From assembly GCA_015663065.1 (NCBI GenBank), contig DQSX01000204.1, positions 1 through 15,121 of the forward strand: a DNA stretch of 15,121 nucleotides, in the 5' to 3' direction. Under the pieces are notes generated by a model. The model ran no database searches, was not told the DNA's origin, and saw only the letters and a program-made list of their open reading frames with translations. Positions 13,313 to 15,121 of this stretch are shown here, one piece after another; positions within the stretch are counted from its first letter, which is position 1; each line of letters opens with the position of its first letter. Source of the stretch: Sulfurovum sp. GTDB lineage: Bacteria > Campylobacterota > Campylobacteria > Campylobacterales > Sulfurovaceae. A program made the translations under genes and the position numbers.

Positions 13313-15034
13313 ATGAAACAAAACACAGCATTAGACATACTCAAATCAGGTAAAAATGTATTTATTACCGGTTCGGCAGGAACAGGGAAGACCTATCTTC
13401 TTAATGAATATACACAGTACTTAAAAGAGCGCAGGGTCTACCCGACCATTGTAGCACCTACGGGCATTGCTGCCTCTCACTTGGGTGGGCAGACCATACA
13501 TTCGTTTTTTTCTTTGGGTATACGTGACAGCATTGATGAAGGGTATGTTGAATTTCTCTTGGACAAGAAGTACCTCAAAACACGTTTTTCAAAACTCAAA
13601 CTCCTCATTATCGATGAGGTCTCTATGATCTCACCGGAGATCTTTTCTGCGATGGATCTCATACTACGTGGTTTTAAGGGGACAGATGCACCTTTTGGTG
13701 GGGTTCAGGTGGTGATTTCCGGAGACTTCTTTCAGTTGCCTCCAGTCTCAAGAGAGCCAAAAGAGAAACGTTTTGCCTGGCAGTCTCCTGCCTGGAAAGC
13801 TTTAGAACTGCAAACTTGTTACCTTCAAGAGAAGTTCAGACAGGATGATGACAGACTCATACAGATACTTGATGACATACGATCTGGAGAGATCTCTGCA
13901 TCTTCTGAAACACTACTGAATGATCGGCATGAAAAAGAGCTCTCTTCACACTTTAACCCTACCAAACTCTATACGCATAATGTCGATGTAGACCGTATCA
14001 ATTTGGATGAGTTGGAAAAACTTGAAGGGAAAGCCAAACTCTTTGTCTATGAGTCAAAAGGCTCAGCGAAGAACATAGAGAAGATCTTTAAATCTTCTTT
14101 GGTTTTGGAAGAGTTGGCATTGAAAAAAGGTGCGGTGGTCATCTTCATCAAGAACAACACAGAAGAGGGTTATGTGAACGGTACCACCGGGACTGTAGAG
14201 AGCTTTTCTCCCATAGACAATATGCCCATAGTCAGAACCACTGACGGCAGAAAGATAAAATTGGATCTGGAGGACTGGTCACTCGAAAATGACTCTGGTA
14301 CGGTGACTGCTACCGTGTCTCAGGTGCCTTTGCGTCTGGCCTGGGCGATCACTATACATAAAAGTCAAGGTATGACACTTGATGCCGCAGAGATAGACCT
14401 TTCTAAAACTTTTGAGACAGGGCAGGGCTATGTGGCACTTTCGCGTATTAAGAATATAGAGGGTTTACGTCTGATGGGTCTCAATACGATGGCACTACGT
14501 GTAGACCCGCTCATATTGCATGTGGATGAACGTATAAAACAGGCATCCAAGAAAGCAGGGGATGCTTTGGAAGCCTTGTCAAAAGAGACTTTGGAGTCTC
14601 TGTTTGAAAAACACATCTTAGCACTTGGCGGTGTCGTGAACAAAGAGAAGATAGAAGAAGAGATACAAAACATTAAAGCAGGCAAGCCTTCACACTCTGC
14701 GTATGTCACACCGACACATGTGAAGACAAAAAACCTCATAAAAAAGTCAAATACACTCATTAAACTGGCACAGAATAGAGGTTTGGCAAAAAGTACTATA
14801 GTGGCACACTTAGCACTCATCAAAGAGGAAGAACCCGAAATAGATATTAATAAGTATAAGCCCAAAGAAGAACTCTTTGAAGAGGTAGAAAGTACTGTGT
14901 TGAAATTGCGCACCAAGAAGTTAAAAGAGAACTTCACAGAAGAAGGGAAGTTGAAACTTAAATCGCTGTACGATGCTTTGGATGGAAAAGTGAGTTATGC
15001 AGACATACAAGTGTGTATGTTGTTCATAGTATAA
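13313..15034 (+). CDS. Pif1/RecD-type helicase with C-terminal helix-turn-helix domain
   Basis: This is a superfamily 1B helicase of the Pif1/RecD type, 573 residues, predicted to unwind DNA in the 5' to 3' direction. Walker A is GSAGTGKT at 20-27, preceded by NVFIT. Next is APTGIAASHLGGQTIHSFF (motif Ia). Walker B is IIDEVSMIS with D101-E102. Motif III is GDFFQLPPV at 137-145. The late motifs are AWAITIHKSQG at 343-353 and YVALSR at 373-378. The C-terminal part from about 470 (SNTLIKLAQNRGLAKSTIVA, then IDINKYKP) resembles the HTH_40 helix-turn-helix domain found behind RecQ-like and Pif1-like helicases. All motifs are intact. Known relatives act in fork restart, G-quadruplex unwinding or recombination; the role here is not determined. 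The stop codon lies in the first copy of a tandem repeat. Confidence 0.92.
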   Translation: MKQNTALDILKSGKNVFITGSAGTGKTYLLNEYTQYLKERRVYPTIVAPTGIAASHLGGQTIHSFFSLGIRDSIDEGYVEFLLDKKYLKTRFSKLKLLIIDEVSMISPEIFSAMDLILRGFKGTDAPFGGVQVVISGDFFQLPPVSREPKEKRFAWQSPAWKALELQTCYLQEKFRQDDDRLIQILDDIRSGEISASSETLLNDRHEKELSSHFNPTKLYTHNVDVDRINLDELEKLEGKAKLFVYESKGSAKNIEKIFKSSLVLEELALKKGAVVIFIKNNTEEGYVNGTTGTVESFSPIDNMPIVRTTDGRKIKLDLEDWSLENDSGTVTATVSQVPLRLAWAITIHKSQGMTLDAAEIDLSKTFETGQGYVALSRIKNIEGLRLMGLNTMALRVDPLILHVDERIKQASKKAGDALEALSKETLESLFEKHILALGGVVNKEKIEEEIQNIKAGKPSHSAYVTPTHVKTKNLIKKSNTLIKLAQNRGLAKSTIVAHLALIKEEEPEIDINKYKPKEELFEEVESTVLKLRTKKLKENFTEEGKLKLKSLYDALDGKVSYADIQVCMLFIV

Positions 15035-15088
15035 AATATTAATAGGTGTATAAAATATTAATAGGTGTATAATATCTTAATAAAGGAA
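15032..15088. repeat. Three 19-bp-spaced AT-rich repeat units
   Basis: The 19-bp unit TAAAATATTAATAGGTGTA is present twice in exact tandem (15032-15050 and 15051-15069). A third, degenerate copy follows in the same phase at 15070-15088, matching at about 13 of 19 positions and sharing the TTAATA core; the cores start at 15039, 15058 and 15077. The first copy supplies the stop codon of the helicase gene. The third contains the ribosome binding site of the next gene. Confidence 0.8.
15068..15073 (+). promoter_or_regulatory. Candidate -10 box of the gene starting at 15095
   Basis: TATAAT spans the junction of the second and third repeat units, 21 nt before the next ATG. Transcription would start near 15080. 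AAAGGA (15082-15087) is the likely ribosome binding site. Confidence 0.45.
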
Positions 15089-15094
15089 CTTAAA

Positions 15095-15121
15095 ATGATA
15101 AAACAATTAGAACAATCTAGC
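15095..15121 (+). CDS. Start of an unknown gene cut by the window edge
   Basis: An ATG at 15095 with AAAGGA 7 nt upstream opens a frame that runs to the window end (MIKQLEQSS). Nine residues are too few to assign a family. The repeats just upstream suggest regulated expression. Confidence 0.5.

Noticed and set aside
14428..14937. 169-codon minus-strand open frame inside the helicase gene, with similar ones at 915-1289, 1504-1947 and 5148-5555
   Set aside because: They lie wholly antisense to well-recognised genes, have no family motifs, are Ser/Cys/Phe-rich as expected of antisense shadows, and show no ribosome binding site.
1..15121. CRISPR arrays, tRNA or rRNA genes, insertion sequences, prophage or integron signals
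   Set aside because: None seen: no regularly spaced repeat-spacer units, no tRNA cloverleaf-like sequence, and no transposase or integrase reading frames.

Overview
The window is a 15.1-kb piece of an AT-rich bacterial chromosome, with tightly packed genes, clear Shine-Dalgarno sites and TATAAT-type -10 boxes that lack convincing -35 boxes. The gene set, protein wording and promoter style fit a Campylobacterota (epsilonproteobacterial) genome, probably a marine or vent Sulfurovum/Sulfurimonas relative. That placement is inference from recognition, not from a marker gene. There are no rRNA or tRNA genes, CRISPR arrays, insertion sequences or prophage genes.

Region 1 (1-5931, + strand) is one compact operon. 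It holds the 3' two-thirds of gltB (the gene begins upstream of the window), gltD, an inositol-monophosphatase-family phosphatase and accD. Gaps are 0-8 nt, so translation is probably coupled. GltB and GltD form NADPH-dependent glutamate synthase. AccD is the carboxyltransferase beta subunit of acetyl-CoA carboxylase, so nitrogen assimilation and the first step of fatty-acid synthesis probably share a transcript.

Region 2 (5932-7895) holds small accessory genes. A VF530-type (DUF2132) gene on the minus strand is convergent with accD and has an apparently damaged 5' end. A small cupin gene, also on the minus strand, is divergent from a pair of + strand genes: a 223-residue protein of unknown family and a DUF2237 protein, overlapping by 1 nt. 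The shared divergent promoter region has three short palindromes.

Region 3 (7966-8785) is a probable type II toxin-antitoxin operon. The antitoxin looks like a Phd/YefM-like N-terminus joined to a UPF0175-like C-terminus, and the toxin is a DUF3368 PIN-domain protein. An 11-bp-arm inverted repeat brackets the -10 box, as expected for autoregulation.

Region 4 (8781-12680) holds nhaA (Na+/H+ antiporter), whose -10 box overlaps the toxin stop codon, and the convergent hrpB (DEAH-type helicase) on the minus strand.

Region 5 (12681-15121) holds a two-hairpin intergenic element, a Spx/ArsC/YffB-like thioredoxin-fold protein, and a Pif1/RecD-type helicase with a C-terminal helix-turn-helix domain. 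Then come three 19-bp-spaced repeat units just upstream of a gene that leaves the window.

The most notable signals are: the matching leaderless architecture of the two helicase genes (TATAAT exactly 6 nt before ATG, no Shine-Dalgarno); the fused antitoxin with its operator; the VF530 gene whose conserved N-terminus has no start codon; the unknown/DUF2237 gene pair; and the 19-bp iterated element. I see no clear evidence of an entirely new multi-gene system.
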